Origin: Clostridia bacterium
GTDB taxonomy: Bacteria > Bacillota > Clostridia > Oscillospirales > Acutalibacteraceae
DNA: 64,000 nt
Assembly (NCBI GenBank): GCA_017432485.1
Contig: JAFRJB010000038.1
Span: forward strand, 1-64,000
Reading direction: 5' to 3'
Shown here: piece after piece, positions 44,632-55,185 of the stretch
How positions within the stretch are numbered: position 1 is the stretch's first letter
Layout of the letters: each line of letters opens with the position of its first letter
Program-made: the position numbers and the translations under genes
Notes under the pieces: model-generated
What the model was told of the DNA's origin: nothing
Database searches by the model: none
What the model saw: the letters and a program-made list of their open reading frames with translations, nothing else

Positions 44632-45291
44632 ATGTTACAGATTAATGAATTGATATTTGACAAAAACGGCTTAATTCCCGCTATCGTGATTAACGCCGCA
44701 ACCAAAAAAGTGCTTATGCTCGCATATATGAACGCCGAGAGCCTTAAAATCTCCATGGAAAAGGAATTAACCTGCTTCTGGAGCCGTTCGCGGCAGGAAC
44801 TGTGGCTCAAAGGGGAAACAAGCGGTAATTACCAGCACATTGTCTCTATCAAAACGGATTGCGACAGAGATACACTTTTAATCAGTGTGGTGCCCGATGG
44901 TCCTGCTTGCCACTTCGGTACCGAAAGCTGTTTTGAAGCGGATGTGTTTGAAAGCGATAACCGCGGCGAATTTTCGTATCAAGCGCTGTTTGAACTCATT
45001 GAAGGCAGGAAATCCAACCCGAAAGAAGGCTCTTATACCACCTATCTTTTTGATAAAGGGCTCGATAAAATTCTCAAAAAAGTGGGCGAGGAGAGCACAG
45101 AGGTGATTATCGCCGCAAAAGCCGAAGATAAAAAGGAAACGATTTATGAAATCGCTGACTTGGCGTATCACGTAATGGTCTTAATGATTGAGGCGGGCAT
45201 TTCTTTAGATGATATTACCAAAGAGTTGGCTTCGCGCCATGTCATTGACCACAAGGTAAAGCAGGAGAAAATGACAAGTGATGAAGACTAA
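44632..45291 (+). CDS. hisI: Bifunctional phosphoribosyl-AMP cyclohydrolase / phosphoribosyl-ATP pyrophosphatase
   Basis: A 219-aa fused HisIE enzyme for the second and third steps. The N-terminal PRA-CH domain (residues about 1-110) has [20 protein letters not shown], with the metal-binding DCDxD, and GPACH. The C-terminal PRA-PH helical domain (about 115-205) has [12 protein letters not shown] and [13 protein letters not shown]. An AGGTGA site precedes the ATG, seven bases after hisF. The last codons overlap hisK. Confidence 0.96.
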   Translation: MLQINELIFDKNGLIPAIVINAATKKVLMLAYMNAESLKISMEKELTCFWSRSRQELWLKGETSGNYQHIVSIKTDCDRDTLLISVVPDGPACHFGTESCFEADVFESDNRGEFSYQALFELIEGRKSNPKEGSYTTYLFDKGLDKILKKVGEESTEVIIAAKAEDKKETIYEIADLAYHVMVLMIEAGISLDDITKELASRHVIDHKVKQEKMTSDED

Positions 45292-46063
45292 TTATCACAC
45301 CCACACCATTTTTTCGGATGGCAGCAATACCCCCGAAGAAATCGTGAAACAGGCGATTGCTCTTAAAATGGACTGCATCGGCTTTTCCGACCACGCCTAT
45401 ACGGCGTTTGATGAAAGCTACTGTATTTCAAAAGATAAGGTGCAGGTATATATTGATTGTATTAGCGCTCTAAAAGCAAAATATAAGGGGCAAATCGAAA
45501 TATTGTGCGGCGTGGAGCAGGAATATTATTCCGAGTACCCGACAGAGGCTTTCGATTATGTTATCGGCAGTGTACACTACCTGAAAATCGGAGCGCTGTA
45601 TGTGCCGGTGGATGAAGACGCGGCGCTGCTTCAGAAAACGGTGCAGGAGCACTTTGGCGGCGATGCGCCGGCAATGGCAGAGTGTTATTTTGAAACGGTG
45701 AGCGATGTGGTGCAAAAAACACATTGCGACATCATCGGGCACTTTGATTTGGTCAGCCTTTTTAACCAAAACAATTTCCTGTTTGATGAAAGTGACAGCC
45801 GCTATATAGCGGCATGGAAAAAGGCGGCAGATGCGCTGCTTGCCACTCAAAAGCCCTTTGAAATCAATACCAGGGCGTATTACAGAGGCAAACGCGATGT
45901 GCCGTACCCGGCGCCGGCGATAGCCGATTACATTGCTTCAAAGGGCGGCAGTTTTGTGCTATCGAGCGATGCGCACTGCACCGATGAATTGTTAAATCGC
46001 TTCGAAGAGATGGAAGCACTTGCAAGACAGAAGCATTACCGCTTAGTGAGTAGAATAAAATAG
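45281..46063 (+). CDS. hisK: Histidinol-phosphatase, PHP family
   Basis: A 260-aa trinuclear-metal phosphatase that removes phosphate from histidinol-phosphate. PHP motifs are [12 protein letters not shown] at the N-terminus, [21 protein letters not shown] and SSDAHCTDE. It fills the one step not covered by the monofunctional HisB, so the pathway is complete. ATG 45281 is used; GTG 45278, three bases before, is closer to the AGGAG and may be the true start. It overlaps the end of hisIE by 11 bases. A terminator follows. Confidence 0.92.
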   Translation: MKTNYHTHTIFSDGSNTPEEIVKQAIALKMDCIGFSDHAYTAFDESYCISKDKVQVYIDCISALKAKYKGQIEILCGVEQEYYSEYPTEAFDYVIGSVHYLKIGALYVPVDEDAALLQKTVQEHFGGDAPAMAECYFETVSDVVQKTHCDIIGHFDLVSLFNQNNFLFDESDSRYIAAWKKAADALLATQKPFEINTRAYYRGKRDVPYPAPAIADYIASKGGSFVLSSDAHCTDELLNRFEEMEALARQKHYRLVSRIK

Positions 46064-46078
46064 ATTTTTGAAATGATG

Positions 46079-46108
46079 AAACAGGCTGTTATATAACAGC
46101 CTGTTTTT
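46079..46108 (+). terminator. Intrinsic terminator of the his operon
   Basis: AAACAGGCTGTT pairs with AACAGCCTGTTT around ATAT, followed by TT, 15 bases after the hisK stop. Confidence 0.88.
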
Positions 46109-46136
46109 AATGGCTAAGCGCCGAAAAGGCAAAAGG

Positions 46137-46164
46137 AAAAACCCACCGAGTAATCGGTGGGTTT
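46137..46164 (-). terminator. Intrinsic terminator of the metallophosphoesterase gene
   Basis: AAAACCCACCG pairs with CGGTGGGTTTT around a six-base loop. On the minus strand it follows the stop codon by 13 bases and runs into TTTTTCC. Confidence 0.85.
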
Positions 46165-46177
46165 TGTTCGTTTGCAG

Positions 46178-49100
46178 TTAGCTCAGTGTAATCCTAATAA
46201 TGTAGGAAGAGCCGCCTTCGATGTTGCCATCGGTTGCACATACTTTGAAGTAGTAAGTGGTGCCTCTCTCGAGACCATCGACCTTGGCTTGAATAGCAGT
46301 CGTGGTAGAAGCTACTAATTTATAGCCACTGTCTTTCTGTGTGCTCATATAGAGGTTATAACCGGTAGCGCCTGCTACTCTACTCCAGGAAGTCTGCACC
46401 GCATTGAAGCCTTTTTGGTTGACTTTGAGGTGATGTACATCCGGAAGAGTGGCGGTTGCCTGTGCAACATTGGAAGGATCGCTGGCAGTGCCGCCGGTGC
46501 CCGCCACTACCTTGTAGTAGTAAGTGGTGCCGGTGGTTAAATTGGTATCTTTATATGAAGTATCGGAAACAGAAGCAATCTTTTCAAACGGGCCGTTTGC
46601 GGATTCGGCTCTGTAGAGCTGATACACAGATGCACCTGAGATTTCGTTCCAGGTCAATTTAATAGAAGTCTTAGAAGCAGTTTCCGCAGTCAGTTTCGGG
46701 GTGGATAACTTCGATTTTTGAATGGTGAAGGTATCTACATTTTCGGAAGAGGAACCGTCTTCACTCAGCATATAGGTTTCGACTTTGAGCTTATTGCCAT
46801 CTACATTCACAATCGAATAAGAAGATTTATTCTGATTGTCAACTCTTGTGAAGGAATCCAAATCAAAAGCTTCCTTGACTTTCTCATCGGGCTTGAGTTT
46901 GTAATCCTTCACGCCGGCTTTACCATTAATCAGGTAAACGGTACCTGCCTGGTTCTTGCCGACATTTTGGCTGTTAAACTCGCCGGTGACTTTACCATCG
47001 GTCATAAACTGACTTCTTAAGAAGACATGATCGTGACCGGAGAGAACAACGTCAATACCGAGTTCGGGCATCAATTTGGAGAGTTGCTTTCTCAGAGCAA
47101 CAACATCGCTGTCATCATAGTGAGAAGCGTTGGAGTAGATGGACTTGTGCATTGCTACGATATTCCAAGTCTTGTCGGAAGCCTCAACACTCTTCTTGAG
47201 CCATTCAACCTGGTCGGTGGAAAGGGTGTTGTCTTCATTAAGATTGTTGGAATTGAGCACGATGATGTGTGCATCGTTATACTCGTAGTCGTAGTAGATA
47301 CCGCTGGAAACATCCTGCTCGGGATGCTCAACAGCAAAGAAGGTATCTTGAGAAGGACCGAATGCGGTGGAAAGGATACCGTCTGTACCGTTTGTGCCCT
47401 TAGGCTCATGGTTACCGGCAACGGAAGCGATAGTGGTGTCGGCAATGCCGTCTTGACCGAGTGTCCAGGACCACTGGCGCATATTGGCACCGTAGTCAAC
47501 CTCGTCACCGGTGTGAAGCATAAACTTGTAATCCGGTGCTTTTTCGGCTGCATCGGCAAGCACTTTACCGTAGGAGTCTGCATACTGATCTTCTGTCTGG
47601 CACTGTGAGTCAGTCACAAACAGGAAGGAGAATGCGGATTTATCGCCTGCAGCAGTTTCCATCGTAGCCGGGTCAGACCAGATGTTCTTCGAAGCATCAC
47701 CGATACGGTAGGTGTACTTGGTGCCGGGTGTTAAGCCGGTAATCTTGGCAATGTGCCTGTTCATGCTCATGCTTTCGCCAACAGAGTAAACACCGATATC
47801 CAAATTCGGATAGGTCATCATAATGGTGTCGCAAGAAGTGTCGGAATTGAAAGCAACCGTGCTGCCGCCTGCAAAGTCATCTGCTGTTGCGCCGGCTTTG
47901 TAGTCGATAATCTGCACATCCGTACCGCTGATTTGCGGAATGGTGAACCAGTTAATGTTTTTAGAAGTGGTCGGGTCTTTACCGAAGGAGACAGAAGCAG
48001 CTGTCGGTAATTGCCACCAAGCATCTGCCGGAGCTTTCGCATCAAGCGGCTTGTAGTTGATGCTGGCGTGATAATCATCACCATCAGCGCTCATCATGCC
48101 TTCGCCCTTGACATCGTAATTATTGATGAAGGGGTATTGATCCGTGTAGCCTAAATCCGCTTTCGGAGTGCTGGTGGGATCCTCAAAGAAGGACTGCAGT
48201 ACATAGTTGAGCAAATTGGAAACGGAGTGGATTTGATCATCCGTCAAATAATCATCCGCCGCATTGAATAAGAATGATTCGGCAAGGGAAGCAGTATCCG
48301 TCACGCTCTTTTCGGTGACTTCGCCGGTCTCAAACTTAATATGCTTGTAAGGATCGGTGATAATTCTGCCTGCCCATGCATCGGCAATAGAAACAATGTC
48401 CGGATTTTTAGATGTATTACCGAACAACAGTTTTCTGACTGCAGGGTAACGCAGCACGCCTGCAAAGTCAGGTAAAAGATCTTTGAATACATCAATCGGA
48501 ATATTGATATTGGAAAGCAGTTCCAAAATATCGCCGGGCTGGAAGGTTTCCACTTCTTTACCATCCACTGTCTCAATGACATTTTCACCGAGAAGCTTAT
48601 TGATAAGGTGGTCTGCCAGCTTGCGAACAGCAGCATCCGATTCGATTTCGGCATAGATAGCCGGTAAATCTGCTACCAAATCTTTAATCCACTGCGGTTG
48701 AGCCGGGTCATCAATCGGTCTGCAGTCATAATTGGAAATAACCGCAGCCATTGCGATTTCGTCAAGGCTATGACCGGCAATGGTATATTCATCTAAGAGT
48801 TCACCGATGATTTCGTTGACAACCTTTAAGAGTTGTTCATTTTCGCGCACAATATTACCGTCGTCATCTATATAACCGATTAAGGAATGGTCGATTTCTT
48901 CGGTAAGCTTATTGACCGCAGAGATAATAGCATCTTTCTTTAAGGTAATAATGGAAATGGTGATGCTGTCGCCGGGGAACATAGTATCTAAGTAAGTTTC
49001 AAGATCCGTTCCGAGGAAGGACTCAATTAATGCCTTAGAACCGCCTTCGCGGATAATATCATCAATAAGTCTGCCGTCAAGATAACCGCTGACCATATTG

Positions 49101-50548
49101 GTGGCAAGTTTCGACAAGCTCGGTCTTTCGGCGGGTACAATGCAGTCGCCGTTATCATCAGCGTTTAATCTGGTGCCTGCAAAGAGGTACAGACCATAGT
49201 TTTCGCCGAAGGGTTTATGGATTTTTTCAAAAGCCACGCCGTTGGCAGCCGTGTTGTATTGCATCGGTACGATAACCGGATTACCGGCATCGTCGTATTC
49301 GTACCAGCACTGAGAAAGGTCAACTTGAGCGGTGCTGTCACAATCGCGGCAAACGGTATCAAAGTCAATCGTACCGTCATCGTTTAGGTCAACGTAGTTT
49401 TCGCGATAGGTGTTGGAATAGTTGGAAAGAGAACCGGTTTCAACATCATAAATGGTTTCACCGTTGCTGCTGGTGTAGCAAGATACATCGGGAGCATGCT
49501 GGTGACCTGTGAAGACATAGTGCATACCGCTGTCGGCAAGGGTGCCGGCAACTCTCTGCCAATCGTTAATGACAAAGAGTTTCAACGCTGCAGCCTGCAC
49601 CGCGAAGTGCGGGGTAATCGCAAAGTGGTTCATACCGATAGCGACCTCTCCGTTGTTAACAGCTGCTTCACTTTCATCGCAAACCCAGTCGAGTTGATCT
49701 TCGGTCATATAACCGCCGGTGTTGGCATCTTGCACTTCCTGACCTGCAATGGTCACGGTGTTATCGTTGACATCTGCGGAATACATGCAGCAGTCCATGG
49801 AAATCAAGCGGATTTTTTCACCGTTGCTGTCTTCGAGGCTGACAGCGTAAGAAAGCGCGCCGCTGGAATCTTCGAAGGTGTAGAAATCTTTATCGGTAGG
49901 CGCATTGTTTAACTGATCATTCTTGAAGTAATCAATATCTGCTTCACCGTAGCCTAAATCTCTGTAGTAATAAGCAAATTCTGCAGCATTGGTGGCAATT
50001 TCATTCGCTTCTTCCAAAGAGGAAGCACCGGTGCAGGTGATTGCCTTACCGTTAGCATCGTAGATAGTGCCGCCGCTGTACTTATTAATATCATGATTAC
50101 CGGGGCAAACAAAGATGTGGAATTCAGGGTCAACTTTTCTCATCTTTTCTTGGAATGAGCGCAAAAGATCGCCTAAAACCTCATGATTCTTTTCTTCACC
50201 ATTCGCAGTAAGGTCACCGGTTAAGAAGACATAACGCAGTGTGCCTTCGTTAACGCGCTCTTCAATGCCTTGAAGGGTTGCGTTAAGAATGGGGAAGGTC
50301 TCACCTAAGAGTTTGTTGTATTTCACAACATCGTCATAGTAGTCGGTTCCTTCGCCGCCTTTGCCGACCAACTGCTCCGTATACACATGCGTATCGGAAA
50401 TGGTAGCAAAGGAAGGATGAGCGAGCTTGTAATCGGCGGAAGAGTTACCGCTGATGGTATCGTTAGCTGCGAACGTAAGCGGTGCGCAGGTGAGAACCAT
50501 CATGATGGCAAGCACGATTGAAAGAACCTTCATAAAGTTTCTTTTCAT
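46178..50548 (-). CDS. Large secreted protein with two metallophosphoesterase domains and two Fn3 domains
   Basis: A 1456-aa exported protein with a signal peptide to about residue 28 (LTFAAND). The first calcineurin-like phosphoesterase domain spans about 45-400, with SDTH (Asp52, His54), TGDLTANGEEKNH, PGNHDINK and TGHQHAPD. A mainly helical region follows (480-750). Residues about 895-968 look like the Fn3-like N-domain of purple acid phosphatases. The second phosphoesterase domain at about 970-1200 has TDSQ, HTGDEVDYG, AGNHEPKG, MHKSIYS and SGHDHVFLRS. Two Fn3 domains end the chain (about 1285-1456). Release of phosphate from extracellular phosphomonoesters or nucleotides is likely. No wall anchor is seen. 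Its own promoter and GGAGGG ribosome site are visible. Confidence 0.9.
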   Translation of the reverse strand: MKRNFMKVLSIVLAIMMVLTCAPLTFAANDTISGNSSADYKLAHPSFATISDTHVYTEQLVGKGGEGTDYYDDVVKYNKLLGETFPILNATLQGIEERVNEGTLRYVFLTGDLTANGEEKNHEVLGDLLRSFQEKMRKVDPEFHIFVCPGNHDINKYSGGTIYDANGKAITCTGASSLEEANEIATNAAEFAYYYRDLGYGEADIDYFKNDQLNNAPTDKDFYTFEDSSGALSYAVSLEDSNGEKIRLISMDCCMYSADVNDNTVTIAGQEVQDANTGGYMTEDQLDWVCDESEAAVNNGEVAIGMNHFAITPHFAVQAAALKLFVINDWQRVAGTLADSGMHYVFTGHQHAPDVSCYTSSNGETIYDVETGSLSNYSNTYRENYVDLNDDGTIDFDTVCRDCDSTAQVDLSQCWYEYDDAGNPVIVPMQYNTAANGVAFEKIHKPFGENYGLYLFAGTRLNADDNGDCIVPAERPSLSKLATNMVSGYLDGRLIDDIIREGGSKALIESFLGTDLETYLDTMFPGDSITISIITLKKDAIISAVNKLTEEIDHSLIGYIDDDGNIVRENEQLLKVVNEIIGELLDEYTIAGHSLDEIAMAAVISNYDCRPIDDPAQPQWIKDLVADLPAIYAEIESDAAVRKLADHLINKLLGENVIETVDGKEVETFQPGDILELLSNINIPIDVFKDLLPDFAGVLRYPAVRKLLFGNTSKNPDIVSIADAWAGRIITDPYKHIKFETGEVTEKSVTDTASLAESFLFNAADDYLTDDQIHSVSNLLNYVLQSFFEDPTSTPKADLGYTDQYPFINNYDVKGEGMMSADGDDYHASINYKPLDAKAPADAWWQLPTAASVSFGKDPTTSKNINWFTIPQISGTDVQIIDYKAGATADDFAGGSTVAFNSDTSCDTIMMTYPNLDIGVYSVGESMSMNRHIAKITGLTPGTKYTYRIGDASKNIWSDPATMETAAGDKSAFSFLFVTDSQCQTEDQYADSYGKVLADAAEKAPDYKFMLHTGDEVDYGANMRQWSWTLGQDGIADTTIASVAGNHEPKGTNGTDGILSTAFGPSQDTFFAVEHPEQDVSSGIYYDYEYNDAHIIVLNSNNLNEDNTLSTDQVEWLKKSVEASDKTWNIVAMHKSIYSNASHYDDSDVVALRKQLSKLMPELGIDVVLSGHDHVFLRSQFMTDGKVTGEFNSQNVGKNQAGTVYLINGKAGVKDYKLKPDEKVKEAFDLDSFTRVDNQNKSSYSIVNVDGNKLKVETYMLSEDGSSSENVDTFTIQKSKLSTPKLTAETASKTSIKLTWNEISGASVYQLYRAESANGPFEKIASVSDTSYKDTNLTTGTTYYYKVVAGTGGTASDPSNVAQATATLPDVHHLKVNQKGFNAVQTSWSRVAGATGYNLYMSTQKDSGYKLVASTTTAIQAKVDGLERGTTYYFKVCATDGNIEGGSSYIIRITLS

Positions 50549-50582
50549 GATTTTCCCTCCAAATTGAAAAATTTACATATAA

Positions 50583-50611
50583 ATTTTATCATTTTATTAT
50601 ATTTAAGTAAA
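50583..50611 (-). promoter_or_regulatory. Promoter of the metallophosphoesterase gene
   Basis: On the minus strand TTTACT (50611-50606), 17 bases, TAAAAT (50588-50583). The start codon is 34 bases downstream. Confidence 0.65.
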
Positions 50612-50631
50612 TACTTTCATATAATATTCAT

Positions 50632-50657
50632 TTATTTTGTTAATTTTAACAAAATAA
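50632..50657. promoter_or_regulatory. 26-bp AT-rich palindrome upstream of the promoter
   Basis: TTATTTTGTTAA and TTAACAAAATAA are perfect 12-bp arms separated by TT. The palindrome ends 20 bases upstream of the -35 element, a suitable place for an activator or silencer site. A structural role in termination from either side is less likely because the arms have no GC content. Confidence 0.45.
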
Positions 50658-50670
50658 TACAATAAAATTC

Positions 50671-50696
50671 TCCCTTTTGACGATGGTCAAAAGGGA
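50671..50696 (-). terminator. Terminator of the V-type ATPase operon
   Basis: TCCCTTTTGAC pairs with GTCAAAAGGGA around GATG, 45 bases after the subunit D stop on the minus strand, followed by GAATTTTATT. Confidence 0.65.
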
Positions 50697-50741
50697 AAAA
50701 CAGGTTAAATTTATCTTATTTTATACCACAAAAAGCGATAA

Positions 50742-51377
50742 TCACTGATTTTTCTTTGTCGCATTTTGTTTTTCTTTTTGGCTTTTGATAACCTTTAAGC
50801 GGGAGAAATCTTCTCTCTCTTTTTCTTCCAGATTTTCGGTAATAAATTTAACGATTTCCTCATAGCGCGGAATGACAATATTTTTTAATGCGTTGGAGCG
50901 CTTTTGGGTTTTGCTGATGGCGGTTGCCAAGCGGTATACGCTGCTTTCGATTTGCGCAAGTTCCGCAGTCAGCAGTTTGACTTCGTGAAAATCTTTATAC
51001 GCAATATCCAAAAGCGAATTGGAGTCGCCGATTAAGTAGTGGGGCTGCGGCTGTTGCTGTGAAACCGACACAATCGGAATTTCCACGCCCATCACCGAGC
51101 GGTAGTCAATTTCAATGGAATTATCCGTATCGACAACAATGGCATTGTTGGCTTCGCTGCCCAGTGTCATATTCGCAAGCTTAAGCGCCTGATACGCGTT
51201 TTGGTAGACAGTACCGATTTTATCCTGAATGGATTTTGCCTCATCTATGAGCTGCATCATTTCTCTGACCAAAATGTGGCGCTTTCTGTCGAGCAGGTCA
51301 AAGCCGAGCCTTGCCAATTCAAGACTCTTTTTGTATGCAATCAGATTTCCTTTTGTCGCAAAAACTTGTTGTGCCAT
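50742..51377 (-). CDS. atpD: V-type ATPase subunit D
   Basis: A 211-aa coiled-coil central-shaft subunit that couples the catalytic A3B3 head to the membrane rotor. The N-terminus TKGNLIAYKKSLELARLGFDLLDRKRHILVREMM and the C-terminal TQKRSNALKNIVIPRYEEIVKFITENLEEKEREDFSRLK are diagnostic for this family. It is last in the operon, three bases after subunit B. The extreme C-terminus is Lys/Gln-rich. Confidence 0.96.
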   Translation of the reverse strand: MAQQVFATKGNLIAYKKSLELARLGFDLLDRKRHILVREMMQLIDEAKSIQDKIGTVYQNAYQALKLANMTLGSEANNAIVVDTDNSIEIDYRSVMGVEIPIVSVSQQQPQPHYLIGDSNSLLDIAYKDFHEVKLLTAELAQIESSVYRLATAISKTQKRSNALKNIVIPRYEEIVKFITENLEEKEREDFSRLKVIKSQKEKQNATKKNQ

Positions 51378-51380
51378 ACC

Positions 51381-52769
51381 TTACTGGTTTTGTGCAGCCT
51401 TAAGCGGTTCATAATGCTCTTTGAGCAAGTCTTTATCCAGTCTGTCAAGTTCACTCTCGGGCAGAATGGTTAATAACTCCCAACCGAGGTCGAGGGTTTC
51501 TTCTATGGTGCGGTTTGCATTATAGCCTTGGTTGATGAAGCGCTCTTCAAAGGCTTCACCGAATTTGAGTAACAGTTTATCGTTGGGGGAAAGTTCATCC
51601 TCACCGATAACGGACGCGAGTGCTTTGGCATCCTGCACTTTGGAGTAGCTTGCAAATAACTGATTGGCGAGGTCTTGGTGGTCGGCTCTGGTGTAACCGT
51701 CACCGATACCGTCTTTCATCAATCTTGAAAGCGAGGGAAGCACACTGACCGGCGGGTAAATGCCCATCGTATCGAGTGCTCTGTCGAGTGTGATTTGCCC
51801 TTCCGTAATATACCCGGTCAAGTCGGGAATGGGGTGAGTGATATCGTCATTGGGCATGGTTAAAATCGGGATTTGCGTGACAGACCCCGGTTTGCCTTCC
51901 ACAATACCGGCTCTTTCATATAAAGAAGCAAAGTCGGAGTATAAATAACCCGGAAAGCCTTTTCTGCCGGGAATTTCGCCTTTAGAAGAGGAAAATTCGC
52001 GCACGGCTTCTGCGTAAGAAGTCATATCGGTCAAGATTACCAAAATATCTTTGCCGAGTTCATACGCAAGGTATTCCGCCGCCGTTAAGGCGCAGCGCGG
52101 TGTGATGATTCTTTCAATAATCGGGTCATTGGAAAGGTTGAGATACATTACAACCTTATTCATAACATTGGCTTCTTCAAAGGATTTTCTGAAGTATTCC
52201 GCAACATCGTTTTTAACACCCATCGCCGCAAAAACAATCGCAAAATCGCTTCCGTCGGAGACATTCGCCTGCTTTACAATTTGAACAGCAAGCTCATTGT
52301 GCTTCATACCGGAGCCGGAGAAAATCGGCAGCTTTTGCCCGCGAATTAAGGTCGAGAGGCAATCGATGGAAGAAATACCCGTATTAATGTAATTTCGCGG
52401 ATATACACGCGCAACGGGATTAATCGGTTGCCCGTTGACATCCGATTTCTTTTCGGGGTAAATATCGCCCAAACCGTCAATAGGTCTGCCCAAACCGTCA
52501 AACACTCTGCCCAAAATTTCGGGCGAGAGGGGTAATTCCAAAGCGTGACCGGTCAGGCGCGAAACCGTATTGCTCAGTGAGAGACCGGTAGTGCCTTTAA
52601 ATACCTGAATGATGACTTTGTCGCCTTCAATCTGCACCACTCTGCCGGTGCGCTTGGAGCCGTCATCCAAAAGGATTTCCACCATCTCTTCGTTGTGCGC
52701 ATTCTCTACACCGTCTAACACAATCAGAGGGCCGTTGATTTGGTCTAAACCGATATGTTCTACAATCAT
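51381..52769 (-). CDS. atpB: V-type ATPase subunit B
   Basis: A 462-aa non-catalytic head subunit. [42 protein letters not shown] replaces a true Walker A, as in all B subunits. [44 protein letters not shown] is the conserved V/A-type B segment. ATG overlaps the subunit A stop by four bases, so A and B are coupled at equal dose. Length is standard. Confidence 0.97.
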   Translation of the reverse strand: MIVEHIGLDQINGPLIVLDGVENAHNEEMVEILLDDGSKRTGRVVQIEGDKVIIQVFKGTTGLSLSNTVSRLTGHALELPLSPEILGRVFDGLGRPIDGLGDIYPEKKSDVNGQPINPVARVYPRNYINTGISSIDCLSTLIRGQKLPIFSGSGMKHNELAVQIVKQANVSDGSDFAIVFAAMGVKNDVAEYFRKSFEEANVMNKVVMYLNLSNDPIIERIITPRCALTAAEYLAYELGKDILVILTDMTSYAEAVREFSSSKGEIPGRKGFPGYLYSDFASLYERAGIVEGKPGSVTQIPILTMPNDDITHPIPDLTGYITEGQITLDRALDTMGIYPPVSVLPSLSRLMKDGIGDGYTRADHQDLANQLFASYSKVQDAKALASVIGEDELSPNDKLLLKFGEAFEERFINQGYNANRTIEETLDLGWELLTILPESELDRLDKDLLKEHYEPLKAAQNQ

Positions 52770-54544
52770 CCTAATTTCCCTCCCGATGCAATGTTAAACT
52801 TGGTTAGAGCAGCATCAATTTCTTCTTTGAAATCTTCAATACCCGACAAATCATCGTTGGGAATGATATATTTGAGCTGAATGGCTTTATCAAATAAGCC
52901 CAAAGCCTTGATTTGAGAAATCGGGATTTGTTGCGCGACTATTAATGAACATTGTTTATATAAATACAATATAATTCTCATCATTTGGTACTGCTTTTCG
53001 AGCGGTACATAGGTATCAATCTCATGGAATGCATTTTGCTGTAAGAAACCGACACGAATGACTCTGGCAATTTCAATAATCAGTTTTTGGTCATCGGGCA
53101 AAACATCAGAACCGATGAGCTTGACAATTTCCATCAAATCCGCTTCCTGCTGCAAGAGCGAAGCGATTCTTTCACGATGGCGCATAAACTTGGGGCTGAG
53201 GTTTTCACTATACCACGGCGCAAGGGAGTTTAAGTATTCACTGTAGCTTGTGGTCCAGTTAATAGCAGGGTAGTGCCTTGCATAGGCAAGGGATTTGTCC
53301 AGAGCCCAGAAGCAGCGCGTAAAGCGCTTTGTATTCTGTGTAACAGGCTCAGAAAAGTCACCGCCCTGCGGTGAAACCGCACCGATGAGTGTAATGGAGC
53401 CTTCTTTTTGACAGAGTGTCTTCATATAGCCGGCTCTCTCGTAGAATTCGGAAAGGCGAGATGGCAGATATGCCGGGAAACCTTCGTCGGCAGGCATTTC
53501 TTCCAAGCGCCCTGAGATTTCTCTGAGTGCTTCCGCCCAGCGCGAAGAGGAGTCTGCCATCATCGCGGTGTGGTAGCCCATATCGCGGTAATACTCGGCA
53601 AGTGTGACGCCGGTATATATGGAAGCTTCTCTTGCCGCCACGGGCATATTGGAAGTATTGGCAATCAAAATGGTTCTTTCGGTCATGGGTTTGCCGGTTT
53701 TCGGGTCAATCAACTCGCTGAATTCCTGCAATACCTGTGTCATTTCATTGCCGCGCTCACCGCAGCCGACATAGATGATAATATCGGCATCGCACCATTT
53801 GGCAAGCTGATGCTGTGTCATCGTTTTACCGGTGCCGAAACCGCCGGGAATCGCTGCTGCGCCGCCTTTGGCAACAGGGAACAGGGTATCGAGAATTCTT
53901 TGACCGGTCAACAGCGGCTTGTCGGAACTCATGCGCTCTTTGACAGGGCGCGGGGTTCTGATCGGCCACTTTTGGCACAAGGTAATGTCGTGCACCGTAC
54001 CGAAGCTGTCTTTGAGCTTGAGCACGGTATCATTGACCGTATACTGCCCGTCGGGTTTGACTTCCACAACTTCACCGCTCAAATCGGGTGCAAGCAGGCA
54101 GTAGTGGATAATGGCGCTTGTTTCGGGGCAGGAAGCATATACAGCGCCGCCCTCTAACGCATCGCCTTCTTTGACCAGCAAGGTCACATCCCATTTCTTT
54201 TGGGCATCTAAACTCGGAATCAGTGAGCCTTTTTTGATAAAGGCGCCGCTTTGCTCTTTGATAACAGAGAGCGGGCGCTCAATACCGTCAAAAATATTGC
54301 TCATCAAACCGGGGCCTAAGGTAATGGTCAAGGGTGAACCGCTCGGATAAATCGGTTCACCTGCGCTTAAACCGGCTGTTTCTTCATATACCTGAATGGT
54401 GGTTTTTTCATTATCAATCAAAATGACTTCACCGGCAAGTTTATCCTTGCCGACAAAGACCATTTCCATCATGGAAAGGTCGGTTTTGCCCTTGATTGTA
54501 ATGACAGGACCGTTGATAGAATAAATCTGATATGTTTTTTCCAA
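52766..54544 (-). CDS. atpA: V-type ATPase catalytic subunit A
   Basis: A 592-aa catalytic subunit that hydrolyses or makes ATP. The Walker A motif GGFGTGKT lies near residue 235, followed by [17 protein letters not shown] and [32 protein letters not shown]. The non-homologous insertion typical of A subunits is present at about 110-200. The start is TTG 54544 with AGGAG eight bases upstream; no ATG fits. Direction of action (ion pump or ATP synthase) cannot be told from the sequence. Confidence 0.97.
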   Translation of the reverse strand: MEKTYQIYSINGPVITIKGKTDLSMMEMVFVGKDKLAGEVILIDNEKTTIQVYEETAGLSAGEPIYPSGSPLTITLGPGLMSNIFDGIERPLSVIKEQSGAFIKKGSLIPSLDAQKKWDVTLLVKEGDALEGGAVYASCPETSAIIHYCLLAPDLSGEVVEVKPDGQYTVNDTVLKLKDSFGTVHDITLCQKWPIRTPRPVKERMSSDKPLLTGQRILDTLFPVAKGGAAAIPGGFGTGKTMTQHQLAKWCDADIIIYVGCGERGNEMTQVLQEFSELIDPKTGKPMTERTILIANTSNMPVAAREASIYTGVTLAEYYRDMGYHTAMMADSSSRWAEALREISGRLEEMPADEGFPAYLPSRLSEFYERAGYMKTLCQKEGSITLIGAVSPQGGDFSEPVTQNTKRFTRCFWALDKSLAYARHYPAINWTTSYSEYLNSLAPWYSENLSPKFMRHRERIASLLQQEADLMEIVKLIGSDVLPDDQKLIIEIARVIRVGFLQQNAFHEIDTYVPLEKQYQMMRIILYLYKQCSLIVAQQIPISQIKALGLFDKAIQLKYIIPNDDLSGIEDFKEEIDAALTKFNIASGGKLG

Positions 54545-54571
54545 AATATTTCTCCTAACAGGGAAGAATGA

Positions 54572-55168
54572 TTATACTTCGACTTTGAGTTTTGAATGTA
54601 ACAAGAACCAATCGAGCTGGTTTTCCAAACCGGCATCAAGGGTTTCATCAATTAAAATGTTTTTATCTTGGTCAATCACTTTAAAGGCGCCGATGGTGAT
54701 TGTCGGGTCAGTTTCAATCGCGGCGGTCGGGTAGGTTTTTTGAATAGCGCTTTGAGCGAAAGTGTCGTCGTTGCGTACTTTAAAAGTAAGATTTTTACCT
54801 ACTTTATTGGACAACTCGTTTAAGCGTTTTTCCAAAAAATCCGTATAGGCGTCACTTGCAGCGAATGCCTGCAGTTTCGCCTTTGCAAGTGCAAACACCT
54901 CTTGCTGATAGGCGGAGCGCTTGGAATAAATCTCTTTTTTCTTTTCATTCTCATACAGCGCTACTTTCAGCTTTGCCTGTGCCTCAATTTTCGATTTTGC
55001 CGCTTCGATTTTTAAATGACCGTCTCGGCGCGCTTCATCCTCTGCGCGCTGCATTTCTTCTTGCGTGGTATCTTCAATTTGCTTGGCGATATCACTGCAT
55101 TTTTGCATAGCCGCTTTGTTAATCGCTTTGAGAAAGCTTTTCGTTTTAGCGGGGGATTGCTGAATCAT
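54572..55168 (-). CDS. atpE: V-type ATPase subunit E
   Basis: A 198-aa peripheral-stalk subunit. Its first 110 residues form a long charged helix (KQIEDTTQEEMQRAEDEARRDGHLKIEAAKSKIE), and the last 80 or so form the C-terminal globular domain that touches the head (AIETDPTITIGAFKVIDQDKNILIDETLDAGLENQLDWF). It pairs with the coiled-coil subunit encoded first in the operon. AAGGAG precedes the start. Confidence 0.92.
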   Translation of the reverse strand: MIQQSPAKTKSFLKAINKAAMQKCSDIAKQIEDTTQEEMQRAEDEARRDGHLKIEAAKSKIEAQAKLKVALYENEKKKEIYSKRSAYQQEVFALAKAKLQAFAASDAYTDFLEKRLNELSNKVGKNLTFKVRNDDTFAQSAIQKTYPTAAIETDPTITIGAFKVIDQDKNILIDETLDAGLENQLDWFLLHSKLKVEV

Positions 55169-55185
55169 AATATCTCCTTATCGCA

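Noticed and set aside
47027..47608. 193-aa plus-strand frame opposite the phosphoesterase gene
   Set aside because: Antisense shadow; low-complexity Val-rich translation and no ribosome site.
53570..54157. 195-aa plus-strand frame opposite V-ATPase subunit A
   Set aside because: Antisense to a highly conserved catalytic subunit and without family resemblance.
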